Origin: Anthonomus grandis grandis
Taxonomy: Eukaryota; Arthropoda; Insecta; Coleoptera; Curculionidae
DNA length: 64,000 nt
NCBI RefSeq assembly: GCF_022605725.1
Contig: NC_065546.1
Location: 37,134,227-37,198,226, forward strand
Direction: 5' to 3'
Positions 21,401 to 29,799 of this stretch are shown here, piece after piece; within the stretch, counting starts at the first letter, position 1, and the number at the start of each line of letters is the position of its first letter. The translations under genes and the position numbers were made by a program. The notes beneath the pieces are model-generated. The model was given only the letters and a program-made list of their open reading frames with translations, searched no databases and was not told where the DNA came from.

Positions 21401-24165
21401 CGATACTTTTTGATAGTGAGAGCTTGAAAAAAGTTTTAAAAAATACAATTTATTCATATTTATGTACACAGGGCAGGGGTAGGCAGCGACTGAATCAGGG
21501 AAGCGCAGGAGAGGAAACACATCCAATATATATGAATATAAATAATAATATAATACAGGTATATCTTATTAAATGCGAAACGAAAATGTAAGTGAAGACT
21601 TGACCCAGTACAGCTATATGAATATGACACAACCTGAATGAAAAGAGACTGGAAAATGTCCTATTGACATTCATTTCAATACATATTTAATTATTAGGCA
21701 TCATACTGTGACTGCATAAGCATATTTCTTATATACTTCTTATACTTATAAAAAGAATAATCCTTAACACAATGAGGCAAATTGTTCCACAAATGAACTG
21801 CAACATAACTAAATGATTTTTGAAAAGCTGCTGTTGTATGCTGAGGAACACTAAATATATTAAACCGTCTGGTATCATGGTTGTGTTCATTCACATTGAA
21901 AAGTTTTCTTAGATATGGTGGGTTTCCCGACTTTAAAATTCTGTGTATGAAAGAGTACATGTGATATTTGCGTCTATTTGACATCGAAAGAATAAAATGA
22001 TTATTAAGATATGGGGTAATATGACTTCTGTAGCAAATATTCAGGGAAAAACGCATACAGGAATTTTGCACTTTTTGAATAGAAGATGTGACTGCCGAAG
22101 TAATTGCATCATTGTAGATTACATCACCATAATCAAACAATGATAATATTAAAGAGTTGCACAAAAAATACTTGGTTTCACTCGGTAAGTGACGCTAGAT
22201 TATTTAAATATTTTAAGCGCATATAAGCAGTGGCAATTTTTTTTTATGTGGGCTGAAAAAGACAAAGTATTATCAAAAATAATACCCAAATTCTTTGATT
22301 CATTAACAACCGGTACTACTGTATTGTCTATTTTAACCACAAAGTCTTGAGAAATATGTTCTATGTTATTTCTATTGGATCTTAGAAATAAGAGATACGA
22401 TTTTGAAGGGTTTAGTTTCAAATTATGAGCCTTAGCATATACATATATGTAAATTATTTAAGTCGGAATTAAATTGTGTTGGTGAGTGTCGTAAGGAGTT
22501 TAATCAGAACGATGTATAAATCTGAGAATCATCTGCGTATTGTTGTAGTTTTGAATAAGATATAATATTTTTCATATCAGCAACGTATAATGAGAATAAT
22601 AAGGGTCCTAATAGAGATCTCTGAGGTATCCCAGTGGTAACAGGAATAAATTCAGATTTTGAGTATAAGGGATGAGAATCAATATTATTGTTGAATTAAT
22701 TTTCTTAAACCTAATATATTAACACATTTTGTGAATCTTTTATCTTTTTTTCTGCTGATGTAATTTTGACTTATTGGTTCTTTTGTTGGTAGTTATTTCA
22801 TTTATAATATTTACTAAAAAACATTACTGCTGAATTGAGTAGAAGGTAATTCCTTGTTGATTTTATTAAAATTTTATTGACCTTTATACATTTACTATAA
22901 CCTTTCTGTACTTAACAAACTTTATACAAGGAAGGTCCTAATTTATTTATTGTGAACTTATGAATAACTTATGAATTTCTAGCAATTTTTCCGAAACCGA
23001 GAACTATATATGTAGGAGTAGGAAATGTATGGGTCCTTCAGAAATTATAGTATGTATATAAATTGAAAAACTGATAAATGGAAAACTTTGTGTAACCTAA
23101 CACCTTTTCTGATTGTGTACTATAGTTTTCGAAAAAAACACCCATTTCCTATTAATTTTAAGCGCATCGTATAGTAAAGCAAAATCTAAATATGGTGCCC
23201 TAATCAAGTTTTACATTTCCCGCTAGTATAACATCACAAATTTATGTTTGTTTCTGGTTAGTACTACTCCTCGCCATTCAAAGGGCGCGACATTCAATCG
23301 ACGGTTCTATTGGCCATTATAGGAGTTAAGGCGCTGTAGTCAGGTCATAAACGTGATGTTAACTGGTGTATGTGTGATTAAGCCCACTTCTTATTTTTAC
23401 TTTCTTTATTTACTTATTTTACTTTCTCTATGCCCGAGTCCCTTTACTTGACACTTTCATCTAATCATATCTACTGAATATTTTATACGAAAATTAGTTG
23501 CTCACTCATTTTCATAGTTTATTGGTAAAAGTGACAAGGAGCTTAGCCACAACCGGTTTAGCTATTCAATGAATCCAGTGGACTTACACCCTTGTTTCTC
23601 GACTTGTCAGCAGCGCGTATTTAATTTTTTTTCGCCAAAATTAAAAAAAATAACGTTAATTTTTTAGCTGTAAAATACTTACTAAATTCAATTTCGTTGT
23701 CGTCCATTGAATTGTCCTTTTTGCCTCTCATGCCGACGAAACCCATCGGGGCCCTCTTGAACATTTCTTCGGGATAGTTGATCCACGGGTAGTTCCACGG
23801 TTTTTTGCCTCTCATCCCGAAAAAGCCCGAGGGAGCACGTTTTTCCATCACGTAATTTATGGGCAGATTGACGACGGGTTCTTGGGGCGAAACCTCCTAT
23901 AATAACCATACGACAAATATCAAGCACATCCAGAAAATATACTTGAAAAATCAGTTTTACTTGTAGCTCTTAATAATTAAATTAGTGTACTTACCTGCTG
24001 TAAGGAGTTTTCCTCCAAAGAAACATTATACGTCTCATCAGAAATAGACTTTTTTCCTCTCACTCCGGTGAAACCAGCGGGAGCACGTTTCCGATGCTCT
24101 TCTTCAGCTGCGCAGCAAGTTACCAATAGTAAGAGGTAAGCGGTAAGCCGGCAGGGGTAACGCAT
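6467..24165 (-). CDS. Tk: Tachykinin-related peptide precursor (four coding exons, 3' end off window)
   Basis: This is a secreted neuropeptide precursor. The mature peptides signal through tachykinin-type G-protein-coupled receptors in the nervous system and gut. Four minus-strand exons (23995-24165, 23683-23896, 6720-6833, 6467-6626) join in phase and give 219 codons plus two bases. Residues 1-20 form a signal peptide. Peptides flanked by basic pairs and ending FxGxRG before a Lys-Lys site are at about 28-37, 78-87, 106-115, 135-144, 158-167, 183-193 and 196-205. The Gly before Lys-Lys becomes the C-terminal amide. An eighth, extended peptide (YPYEFRGKFVGVR) is cut by a donor at 6466. The reading is an insect Tk gene with high confidence. 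Its last exon is not in the window. Introns are 98 bp, 16,849 bp and 93 bp, then more than 6.4 kb. No frameshift or stop interrupts the exons. Confidence 0.95.
6720..6833 (-). CDS. Tk: Tk coding exon 3
   Basis: The acceptor is TTTCTAG ending at 6834, and the donor GTAAAA starts at 6719. The exon is 114 bp and keeps phase 1 at both ends. It encodes KR-AQMGFFGMRG-KK and then KR-APMGFFGMRG, whose last Gly codon is split by the next intron. A Gln replaces the usual Pro at peptide position 2 in the first of these. Confidence 0.93.
6834..7836. other. Tk intron sequence, no element identified
   Basis: AT-rich intronic DNA next to Tk exon 3. I see no open frame of interest and no repeat boundary until the inverted repeat that starts near 7838. 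Confidence 0.5.
7838..8130 (-). repeat. Hammerhead-motif repeat, left inverted copy
   Basis: Roughly 290 bp that match 12848-13142 in reverse complement with scattered differences. The pair brackets the copia element. On the minus strand it contains a hammerhead-like core near one end. Such motifs in animal genomes are best known from Penelope-like retroelement termini and related repeats. No reverse transcriptase frame is attached to this copy, so the family is inferred from the motif. Confidence 0.7.
7876..7918 (-). ncRNA. Hammerhead ribozyme-like motif
   Basis: Read on the minus strand, GAC (7918-7916) precedes CTGATGA (7915-7909). Then come an extra T, a GCGAT / ATCGC stem II, GAAA, CCGGT, C at 7879, and GTC (7878-7876). 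The outer GAC pairs with GTC to form a 3-bp stem I. Stem III would be only A-U plus two C-G pairs with no loop, as in minimal hammerheads that are thought to work as dimers. The T after the CTGATGA box is one base more than the textbook core, so cleavage is unproven. Confidence 0.5.
8301..8320 (-). promoter_or_regulatory. Possible polypurine tract / 3' LTR start of copia
   Basis: On the minus strand ACAAGGGGA is followed by TGTTC at 8305, about 50 bases after the end of the RNase H frame. This is where a copia polypurine tract and LTR start would be expected. No matching 5' LTR was found upstream of gag, so the LTR itself is unconfirmed. Confidence 0.3.
8357..9007 (-). pseudogene. copia RNase H domain
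   Basis: A 216-residue frame covers the end of reverse transcriptase and RNase H. Visible markers are YADADWAEDKKDRKS, SLSSTEAEYIALAEG, YEDNQSCLKL and RTKHIDTRYHFVKE, which carry the acidic residues typical of copia RNase H. The frame ends close to the presumed polypurine tract. It is separated from the preceding reverse-transcriptase frame at 9035 by a frame change. Confidence 0.9.
9035..9677 (-). pseudogene. copia reverse transcriptase, in two or more frames
   Basis: The N-terminal part (9474-9677) shows CKWVFKLK and KARLVAMGFSQ, the usual start of the copia reverse transcriptase. The C-terminal part (9035-9391) shows VIIYGDDILIAAKD with the YxDD catalytic pair. The region between 9391 and 9474 shifts frame, so the domain is broken. 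Confidence 0.88.
9667..10188 (-). pseudogene. copia integrase C-terminal / linker region
   Basis: A 173-residue frame, very rich in Glu, Asp and Ser, that ends in EALKSSDSEKWKQALEEE and NKTWD. This is the conserved linker that comes just before the copia reverse transcriptase. The acidic part is the usual variable spacer after integrase. Confidence 0.8.
10210..11182 (-). pseudogene. copia protease C-terminus, pre-integrase and integrase core
   Basis: From right to left: MYVPRLDSNLLSVKKL (end of protease/GAG-pre-integrase); FGHRDMDAVKHL with a following C-x2-C (zinc-binding N-terminus of integrase); then, in other frames, an Asp in HTDVYLRS, an Asp in SDRGGEYVNN and a Glu in SPEQNGVAERKNR, which together form the integrase D,D,E triad. 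Frame changes near 10795, 10700 and 10500 break the domain, but all three catalytic positions remain readable. Confidence 0.8.
11197..12111 (-). pseudogene. copia gag with zinc knuckle and protease start
   Basis: A 304-residue frame. Residues about 30-160 resemble the UBN2/gag core of copia elements. A CCHC knuckle, CYFCNRKGHFQRDC, is at 194-207, and the aspartic protease motif DSGAS starts at 250. The frame then stops and the protease continues in another frame at 11182. A stop lies immediately upstream of the first Met, and the expected N-terminal 30 or so residues of gag are missing, so the start is truncated. Confidence 0.9.
12345..12858. repeat. Inverted repeat of ~85 bp arms around a perfect hairpin
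   Basis: Positions 12345-12432 and 12772-12858 are reverse complements with a few mismatches (shared words include CCGTTACAACA and ATCTAAAAAC). Between them is a 17-bp perfect stem at 12483-12499 and 12509-12525 with a 9-base loop. This lies between copia gag and the right hammerhead-motif repeat. Its origin is unknown. A MITE or part of the flanking repeat is likely. Confidence 0.6.
12848..13142 (+). repeat. Hammerhead-motif repeat, right inverted copy
   Basis: Reverse-complement partner of 7838-8130. The hammerhead-like motif is at 13058-13105. Here the core reads CTGGTGA rather than CTGATGA and stem II is weakened, while GAAACCGGTC is intact. This copy looks catalytically damaged. Confidence 0.7.
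13711..13863. repeat. GAGAC pentamer array, left
   Basis: Runs of GAGAC and its complement GTCTC alternate in opposite orientations and can fold on themselves. The mirror array is at 15248-15400. Confidence 0.85.
14279..14434. mobile_element. Foldback MITE, 156 bp
   Basis: Two arms of about 52 bp (14279-14331 and 14383-14434) are almost perfect reverse complements starting AAAGTCCAGTGCAACG. They are flanked by TA on both sides. The AGTCCAGT end resembles the end of the outer MITE at 13323, so the two are related families. It is nested inside the hAT-like element. Confidence 0.85.
15248..15400. repeat. GAGAC pentamer array, right
   Basis: Mirror of the left array, next to the right terminus of the hAT-like element. 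About 25 pentamers on the two strands. Confidence 0.85.
15512..16379. other. Tk intron sequence, no element identified
   Basis: No convincing gene. A less AT-rich block at about 16120-16300 stands out from its surroundings but has no sustained reading frame. Confidence 0.5.
16380..18257 (+). mobile_element. Mariner-like element with long terminal inverted repeats, dead
   Basis: TA-flanked ends begin CAGGGTGTCCTATTTTGGGT, and the inverted repeats run for over 300 bp (16382-16695 against 17915-18255). The interior holds remains of one transposase. Long inverted repeats starting CAGGGTG and TA duplication match three other elements in this window (25743, 59012 and probably 52364). Confidence 0.85.
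16889..17680 (+). pseudogene. Mariner-like transposase, DUF4817 type, multiply broken
   Basis: The frame starts at MAAFENYEKYEMLVC, a DUF4817-like helix-turn-helix. A later segment reads GPVRWPPLSPDVSIWVFLWG. In relatives this is SPDLxPLDFFLWG, so the last catalytic Asp has been lost here. Further on, LQDAIHLALQNLRRRQ matches the family's C-terminal helix. Several stops and frameshifts occur between these blocks. The middle, including the second catalytic Asp, appears deleted. Confidence 0.75.
18363..18440. repeat. (ATT)n microsatellite
   Basis: About 26 uninterrupted ATT units. It sits at the 3' side of the minus-strand LINE fragment, so it is probably the (AAT)n tail of that insertion, later expanded. 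Confidence 0.95.
18560..18970 (-). pseudogene. LINE (jockey/CR1-like) reverse transcriptase C-terminal fragment
   Basis: Minus-strand frames show PIIVYAGPV, then WCPDLVRDKNLLELLQRL in a shifted frame, then KRKLRDDLIFTIRSLYKYLG, RLRGNTFKLKKQ and FLSNRMIDVWNSL. This is the conserved C-terminal region after the reverse transcriptase of jockey/CR1-type LINEs. It is 5'-truncated and frameshifted, and ends in the ATT/AAT array to its left. Confidence 0.75.
19035..19295 (+). repeat. Short direct repeat pair ~200 bp apart
   Basis: The roughly 50-bp block AATGTAGGCACCGGATAAGA and following (19040-19095) recurs with small changes at 19240-19290, ending in GAAATTCCACCGATAAGG. The intervening DNA has locally higher GC. 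No frame is supported. Confidence 0.65.
19296..21145. other. Tk intron sequence, mostly unassigned
   Basis: AT-rich DNA. A frame at 19990-20145 (+), preceded by an AG acceptor-like site, reads as a basic peptide (KTSARPAACRRG...) that I do not recognise. Nothing else is supported. Confidence 0.4.
21147..22690 (-). mobile_element. LINE (jockey/CR1-like), 5'-truncated
   Basis: On the minus strand the fragment begins inside the reverse transcriptase (TTGIPQRSLLGPLLFSLYV at about 22645), passes the YADD catalytic motif (QQYADDSQIY) and the LNPSKS and NLGIIFD blocks, and continues through the C-terminal region (HLWNNLP) to a stop at 21694. The 3' end follows a GGCAAATAAACG motif and a short (TTGAA)n tail at 21147-21184, which is typical for such LINEs. 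A stop near 22500 and a frame change near 22180 disable it. It lies in the big Tk intron. Confidence 0.88.
22700..23682. other. Tk intron 2, proximal part
   Basis: No repeat or gene identified. It includes a moderately GC-richer block around 23270-23340 of unknown nature. Confidence 0.5.
23683..23896 (-). CDS. Tk: Tk coding exon 2
   Basis: The acceptor is TTATTATAG before 23896, and the donor is TTTA followed by GTAAGT at 23682. It encodes a spacer, then KR-APSGFFGMRG-KK, a Trp- and Pro-rich spacer (PWNYPWINYPEEMF), KR-APMGFVGMRG-KK and an acidic tail. The exon ends one base into a codon, which fits the 3' exon at 6833. Frame use starts from exon 1, not from the internal GTG or ATG at 23851. 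Confidence 0.95.
23995..24165 (-). CDS. Tk: Tk coding exon 1 with signal peptide
   Basis: The ATG at 24165 is followed by 57 codons: a hydrophobic signal sequence (LTAYLLLLVTCCAA), a short acidic stretch, KR, the first peptide APAGFTGVRG and KK. The donor CAG-GTAAGT lies at 23995/23994. This is the only Met before the signal sequence in this frame. An acceptor sits 20 bases upstream, so the ATG is near the start of its exon. Confidence 0.95.
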
Positions 24166-24189
24166 CCTGTTCTTTTACGTAGAATCTGC
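24166..24189 (-). promoter_or_regulatory. Probable 3' splice site of a Tk 5'-UTR intron
   Basis: On the minus strand a T-rich tract followed by AATATTGCAG ends at 24186, 20 bases before the Tk start codon. This looks like a strong acceptor, so a noncoding first exon may lie further upstream. No good matching donor was found within 240 bp. Confidence 0.5.
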
Positions 24190-24399
24190 AATATTAACAA
24201 AAAAAAAACGTAAATAATGTCATTCTTTTTAAAGAATAATAGGGCTGACATGTATTATCCTAAGCGACGAAATGAGGAGACATTGTAATCTTTAAAAACT
24301 ACTCTTTTTAAGCAGCTTTCTCCAGTCAAGTCCCATCAGACGAAAATATAGGGCAAAAATCCATTTCCCTTAGGGCTGCGCTGGCATCGTGCCCGACTC

Positions 24400-24444
24400 G
24401 CAACAGGTCTTTCTCTATTTAAACGATATTTCCTTTTATAGAGA
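24400..24444 (-). promoter_or_regulatory. Candidate TATA-type core promoter for Tk
   Basis: On the minus strand CTATAAAAGGA (about 24441-24431) is a textbook TATA box. Initiation would be expected near 24405-24410, about 240 bases before the Tk ATG. The intervening leader has several short upstream ATG frames that each end before the main start. The splice acceptor at 24186 suggests an alternative arrangement, so the assignment is tentative. Confidence 0.35.
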
Positions 24445-24769
24445 GACTTTAAAATGACTTGTTAGTGTGTTTCTTCAACGGTAATTTTTCATTTTTTCTT
24501 TAATCCTATTTACTAATTATAAAAATTGATGGTCTCGTGATATATTGATGTTTTTATGAGGATCTCTAAAGCTATTCATAAAATGTTTCCTTAAAATATT
24601 GACATTTTTAGGTTATTTTTAAGAAAGGAATTTGTTTTCTAGAAGGACGGGCATATTATAATGCTTGTCTGGGTAATAATTTATATGAATTTTATAGATC
24701 TTAAAGGGGTCGGGACAAGAAATTTGGATCATTTGGTAATCTAAATAAATATTTGAATAATATTTCGGC

Positions 24770-25390
24770 TATTTTTTTCATTTAGAAACCGTGGAAAATC
24801 GAAATAAAATGATACTGATCGTTTAATTGGCAAAATTACCTTAGAAAAATATACTTAAAATGTTTCCAATTAAGTAAGTGAGTTACTTATAATAAGAGAA
24901 AAAATTGATATTTTGGTTATTTTCCCAGAATAGCTCTTAATCTTTAATAGGAGAAAATGCAATCGTCAAAAATCGCAATGAAATTATGCTTATCTGTAGT
25001 GAGCATAATTACATTAGAAAATTGATATTTGCATTCAGCTTACAAAATAATTGAAGAAATTCAATTCGTAGACGTTCTCACAAAATTTTGCATCGCAAAG
25101 CCCACAATCATGAAAAATCATTAAAAAATTATGCTCACCGTCTGGGCTAGACACAATAAAAAGGAAAAGCAGAATCTTTTACTCAATAATTGTAAAATAA
25201 AATTCGGTAAAAAATTAAAAGAAGCGGTAAAAAAATGGCATAATTCTTCATTTCAAAGCCAGCAATCATGGAAAATCATAATACAATTATGATTAAGATC
25301 TATAATAGTGGGCATAATGACGTAAAAAAGTTACATTTCCAAATGATGCACACAATAATTGGATAATTAAATGCAATGGAAAGTTTTCAT
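24770..25390. repeat. Degenerate tandem repeat, ~160-bp period
   Basis: A core resembling AATCATGGAAAATCATAATA, followed by AATTATGNT, recurs at about 24788, 24962, 25108 and 25266 (steps of 174, 146 and 158). A partner block containing TTACAAAATAATTG appears in each unit. Related units occur at 39000-39600. It lies just upstream of the Tk promoter region. The family is unknown. Confidence 0.55.
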
Positions 25391-25742
25391 CCGGTTTATA
25401 ATTAAGTGTTTAAAAACAAAAAATTATTTCTATATTACTTATACCTAACATTTATTAAAGAATGACCGAGGAGAAAAGTCACTCGAATCGCTTTGAAAAA
25501 ATAGAAAGTTACCTAAAAGAATTGCCTGGAATTGGCTGCTATTGAGAGCTACTGAGAGACTTAAATTAGGAAAATTTAACAGTAGCTTACACCATTGAAA
25601 GGTAAGAATTAGTAAACAACTTTGTTTGACTTTAACATGGTACAGGACAAAGGGGGGTGTTTTGTTTACAAACACATTCATCGATTCTCTGTTGTCAAGT
25701 TTACACGCATTTTCAAAAGATGAGATTTTTTTTTAAGCTATA

Positions 25743-27883
25743 CAGGGTGACAATTTCAAGAGTAGCCATGGCTTATAATTTTTAAACCGTAAAAGATATA
25801 AAAAAATGCTTAAAACCGTTTCTATAGTACAAAGGGGGAACCAAAATGATGAATTTTTTAGGGATATACTATCATCCCCCTAACCCCCAGAGCCACCCCC
25901 TTAAAAATTTTAAATTGGAAGGGTAGTCGAGTGATACCTTGTTTGAAAGGTCTATTAATTCCCTATATTATGCGACCCTACTTATAATAATCAATGCATT
26001 TATTTTAGAGTTATGCCAATTTTAATATTTTATTAAAGGTTATTTAAGTGTTTTTTAATTTCTTATAAAATTAACATATTTTGAAAATGTCATAAAATAT
26101 TTAACATTTGAACATTAGTACAAATGGTTAAGAACTAGGAAAACACTCTGCAATATTGCGTTTATTCTATTTTTAAAACAATAAAAATCTGCATTGAACT
26201 TTAATTATTTTATTAAATGCTCAAAGTGGCTTCCATTATTTTGCAAGCAAAAGTACAATCTGTTTTCAAACTCTTGACGAACATTTCTAAAAACTTCAGT
26301 TGTTAATAATCGGCACTCTTGTGTAATTCTTTGTTTTAGCTCCTCAATGGTGGCAGGCTGCGTTTTGAAAACGACCGATTTTAGGTGACCCCAAAGAAAA
26401 AAATCGAGAGGGGTGAGATCTGGCGATCTTGGCGGCCACTCAATAGGTCCTCTTCTACCAATCCATTGGTCTGGATAATGATTATCTAGCCACTCTCTAA
26501 CAGGCAATACATAATGTGGTGGGGTCCCATCTTGTTGAAAATCCAATAAATTTTCATCAAGAACAAGATCTCCATTTTCATCCCTTTGGTTTTCCAATTC
26601 TGTTATTACTAAAGGCTCAACAGTTGTTTCTAACATTTCAGCATAAATTTCTCCATTTAGATTATCATCAATAAACAATGGCCCAATTATATTATTCCCT
26701 AGAATTCCGGCTCACACATTTATTTTTTGGGGATATTGGGTGTGCCCTTCCCTAAAAATATGGGGATTCTCATCACTCCAGTAACGGCAGTTTTGCTTAT
26801 TAACGTTACCGTTTAAATAAAACGTGCACTCGTCACTGAAACAAATGTTTTTTATAAAACGTGGCTCATTTATTATTTTTTGGGTCATTAATTCACAAAA
26901 TTCGATCCGCCTGTCTGGATCGTCATCACCAAATTCTTGAACAATCTGTAGCTTGTAAGGATGGAATTTATTAATTTTTAATATCTTTCGTACTGATTCA
27001 CGAGACACTCTTGTGGCAGCTGCTGCTTGACGAGTCGACATACCAGGATCCATAGCAAAATGCCCAAGAACCTCAATCTGAGTTGCTTCATCCAGTATTC
27101 TTGGCTGATTTTTCTTTATATCACCTACAAACCCAGTTTCTTCAAATTTTCTTACCAACTTCTGGATGTAATAATGCTCAACCTGCTTATCTGGGTGCCT
27201 CTCATTAAATATTGTGGCACTTCTACGAAAACAGCGATTTTGAGAACCATAAATAAATATCATTTCAACTCTTTCGGCGATCGTATAAACCATTGTAAAA
27301 ATAAAACTAGAGCAGTGAGAGAACTTTAAATCACAAAAAGAACCACGATATTACTAACCAAACCAAAAATTGAACATTTTAAGGCAAAATTTAAATAAAC
27401 AAAAAACAACAAATATTTCAAGAATGGCAGGCATCGAAAATTTTCCTTTTTTTTTACATCGCCAAATACCATTCCGACAATTCAATAATTTCAGTATAAG
27501 TGTACTATTTATTGGAGTTTTGTTTTGGCTTTTAACAATTCATTTTAGTATCAGAATAAATATTTTTATTCTGATAGTAAAATGAATTCACTAACATTTA
27601 AAAGGACATACATATCTCGGAAATGGTTGCATTGATTTTAATGAGTAAGACGGCAAAATATAGGGAATTAATACACCTTTCAAACAAGGTATCACTCGAC
27701 TAACCTTCCAATTTAAAATTTTTAAGGCGGTGGCTCTGGGGGTTAGGGGGATGATAGTATATCCCTAAAAAAATCATCATTTTGGTTCCCCCTTGTTACT
27801 ATAGAAACGGTTTTAAGCATTTTTTTATATCTTTTACGGTTTAAAAATTATAAGCCATGGCTACTCTTGAAATTGTCACCCTG
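25743..27883 (-). mobile_element. Mariner-like element with ~235-bp inverted repeats
   Basis: TA-flanked ends begin CAGGGTGACAATTTCAAGAG. Inverted repeats at 25743-25975 and 27650-27883 are nearly identical over their whole length. One transposase lies between them on the minus strand. The arms differ at only a few positions, which suggests recent insertion. Confidence 0.93.
26205..27293 (-). pseudogene. Mariner-like transposase with a single in-frame TGA
   Basis: A continuous 362-codon frame is interrupted only by TGA at 26714-26712, at the position after KINV where relatives have Trp. Residues 1-60 are a DUF4817-type helix-turn-helix (VYTIAERVEMIFIYG), followed by a second helix-turn-helix (STRQAAAATRVSRESVRKIL). 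The catalytic residues are Asp in CFSDECTFYLN, Asp in QQDGTPPHY and Asp in LTPLDFFLWG. I count 41 residues between the last two, a DD41D spacing. Cut-and-paste transposition at TA sites is the family role. A selenocysteine or readthrough explanation is unlikely. Confidence 0.9.
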
Positions 27884-28790
27884 TATATCAACACATGTTA
27901 ATTTAACTTATTGATGTTAGATTTTGGATTAAAAATAAAAAGTAGAAATAGAAGTTCTTTTTTTTTCTTTTGTTTTTGGTTAAAAAAGAAAAAAGGTTGA
28001 GTTGTTTGAGTGTTTTTGTGAACTCTTACAATAATTAAAATTTGTGCCGTTTGTGCCGCAGCATATGGGTAAAGGGCGATTTAAGACGATCTTTTCACGA
28101 GGAAATACTAATATTGTTATAACATAATATCAACCGTCGTCATAAACGTAGAATAATAAAAACTTATTAAGAAATCTATAGTAATTATAAAAGTTTTAAT
28201 TCCCATAAAATTGCTTTTCATTAGATAAGTACCTTTACTTTAAGTACGTTAAAAAAACGCATAAATAGTTCATAAACGCTAATATTGTTTATAATTTAAA
28301 GCATAATCTAATAATAATAAATACTTATCATGTATATATTTCTTGACGACGCATAGTGTTTTGTACAATGGACAAAATTTACAGTAGAGATTTTTTAAAA
28401 GTTTTATATTGTTAAGTTTAGGGAAATACCTATAAAGGACCATAAAAGAATTTTTAATTTTTTTTTATTTATATATTCCACATGAAAAAAAATACGAAAA
28501 AAAGAAAAATATTTTTGTTTATATTAAGGCTTTTAAAAAGACCCTGTAGGAAAATTAAGGTGGATAATTCTGTTTACATACTGTTCCTTGTAACTTTGAT
28601 GTATTCTAAACATTTCGATTTTTGATTCATTCCATTATCTCATTTCTGCTGCGAGCTGCAAATTTGTTATTAAAACGCTGATTTGAAGCTTATTTTTAGA
28701 TAATTAATGTCAAGTTTTCGGTTAAAAATTATCGACGTTGGCTAAGGACGCAATTAATGTGACATAAAGTTTGACAGTGTCACTATTATA
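27884..28790. other. AT-rich intergenic DNA
   Basis: Long A/T runs and no supported gene. The left terminus of the Tc1-like element that follows should be somewhere near 28560-28780 but was not defined. Confidence 0.5.
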
Positions 28791-28807
28791 ATTTGTTGTG
28801 TGTCAAT

Positions 28808-29356
28808 ATGGTATTAACTCCAGCAGACGTAGGTAGAATTGTTGCGTTAATAGAGGATGGCCGTAGCAAAAGTTATGTCGCCCGTACTCTGAGATTTTCG
28901 CGGTCTACAGTTCGAGATGCCTGGAATAGGTATTTACAGACGGGCATTTTTACTAGACGACAAGGCTCTGGCAGAAGGAGAATGACCACTGCAGCTGATG
29001 ATTACTTTGTCACTATTAGTTGTTTAAGAGATCGAATATCTACTGCTGTGTGTCTAAAAAATGACTTGCGAATACTTCATGGAGTAAGTGTAAGTGAAAG
29101 AACGATACGTAAAAGATTAGCAAAAGCTGGACAAAATGAGTTAAAATGGTGGTTAAAAAATATTGATAAATTTGAAAAGACATTTAAACCGGCAAATTTC
29201 TACAAGGAAATTTTTTCTGATGCCTCAGATTCTGGTTGGGGTGCTTATAATAATGAACACGCAATCCATGGCTTCTGGCAAGAATCAGAAATAAAAGAAC
29301 ATATAAATTATTTGGAAATTAAAGCGGCCTTTAATGGTAAAAAAACTCCCTCATGA
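28808..29356 (+). pseudogene. Chimeric frame: Tc1-like helix-turn-helix joined to DIRS RNase H
   Basis: From the ATG at 28808, about 108 residues form a Tc1-type paired helix-turn-helix (LTPADVGRIVALIEDGRS, RSTVRDAWNRY and SERTIRKRLAKAG). The same frame then changes near 29132 to DIRS-type RNase H sequence (ELKWWLKNI, IFSDASDSGWGAY, INYLEIKAAF). Neither parent is complete: the Tc1 DDE domain is absent and RNase H is cut short by a deletion near 29340. The join is probably an insertion boundary. Whether any fused protein is made cannot be told from sequence. Confidence 0.7.
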
Positions 29357-29799
29357 AAAAGATTTCTCATGAATTCTGGGAGTGGTGTGAAAATAAAAAT
29401 ATTTGGGTTTTTGCCTCCTACATAAATTCAAAAGATAACATAATTGCCGATCATCAATCTCGAATAACTAACATAGACACAGAATTTTCTCTTAATGACA
29501 AAGTATTTAAAAAAGTATGCAGTACATTTGGTAAAGTAGAGATTGATTTATTTGCAAATTGCAGTTACTATAAATGTCCAAAATATGTTTCTTGGAAGCA
29601 AGATCCAGATAGTTTTATAGTGGACGCATTTACCTTATATTGGGGAAACTTATACTTCTATGCATTTCCACCTTTCGCACTGATTCCAAAGGTTATAAAT
29701 AAAATTATTTTTGATAATGCTTTAGGTCCCTTTATGGGAAAGTCAACCTCGGTACCCGTTATTTCAAAAAATGTTAATAGAAAAACCTTTATATTTTAA
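29353..29799 (+). pseudogene. DIRS RNase H C-terminal part
   Basis: Begins ISHEFWEWCENKNIWVFASY, then SKDNIIADHQSR, EIDLFANCS and YFYAFPPFALI, which is the conserved C-terminal half of the RNase H plus adjoining domain in DIRS elements. It is in a different frame from the upstream half. About 80 residues normally between the halves are missing. Confidence 0.8.

Noticed and set aside
23851..23853. Internal start of Tk at 23851
   Set aside because: An upstream exon with a signal peptide joins in frame, so this is not the start.
23688..23927. Minus-strand open frame overlapping Tk exon 2
   Set aside because: A shadow frame. The correct frame is fixed by exon 1 phase and the FxGxRG peptides.
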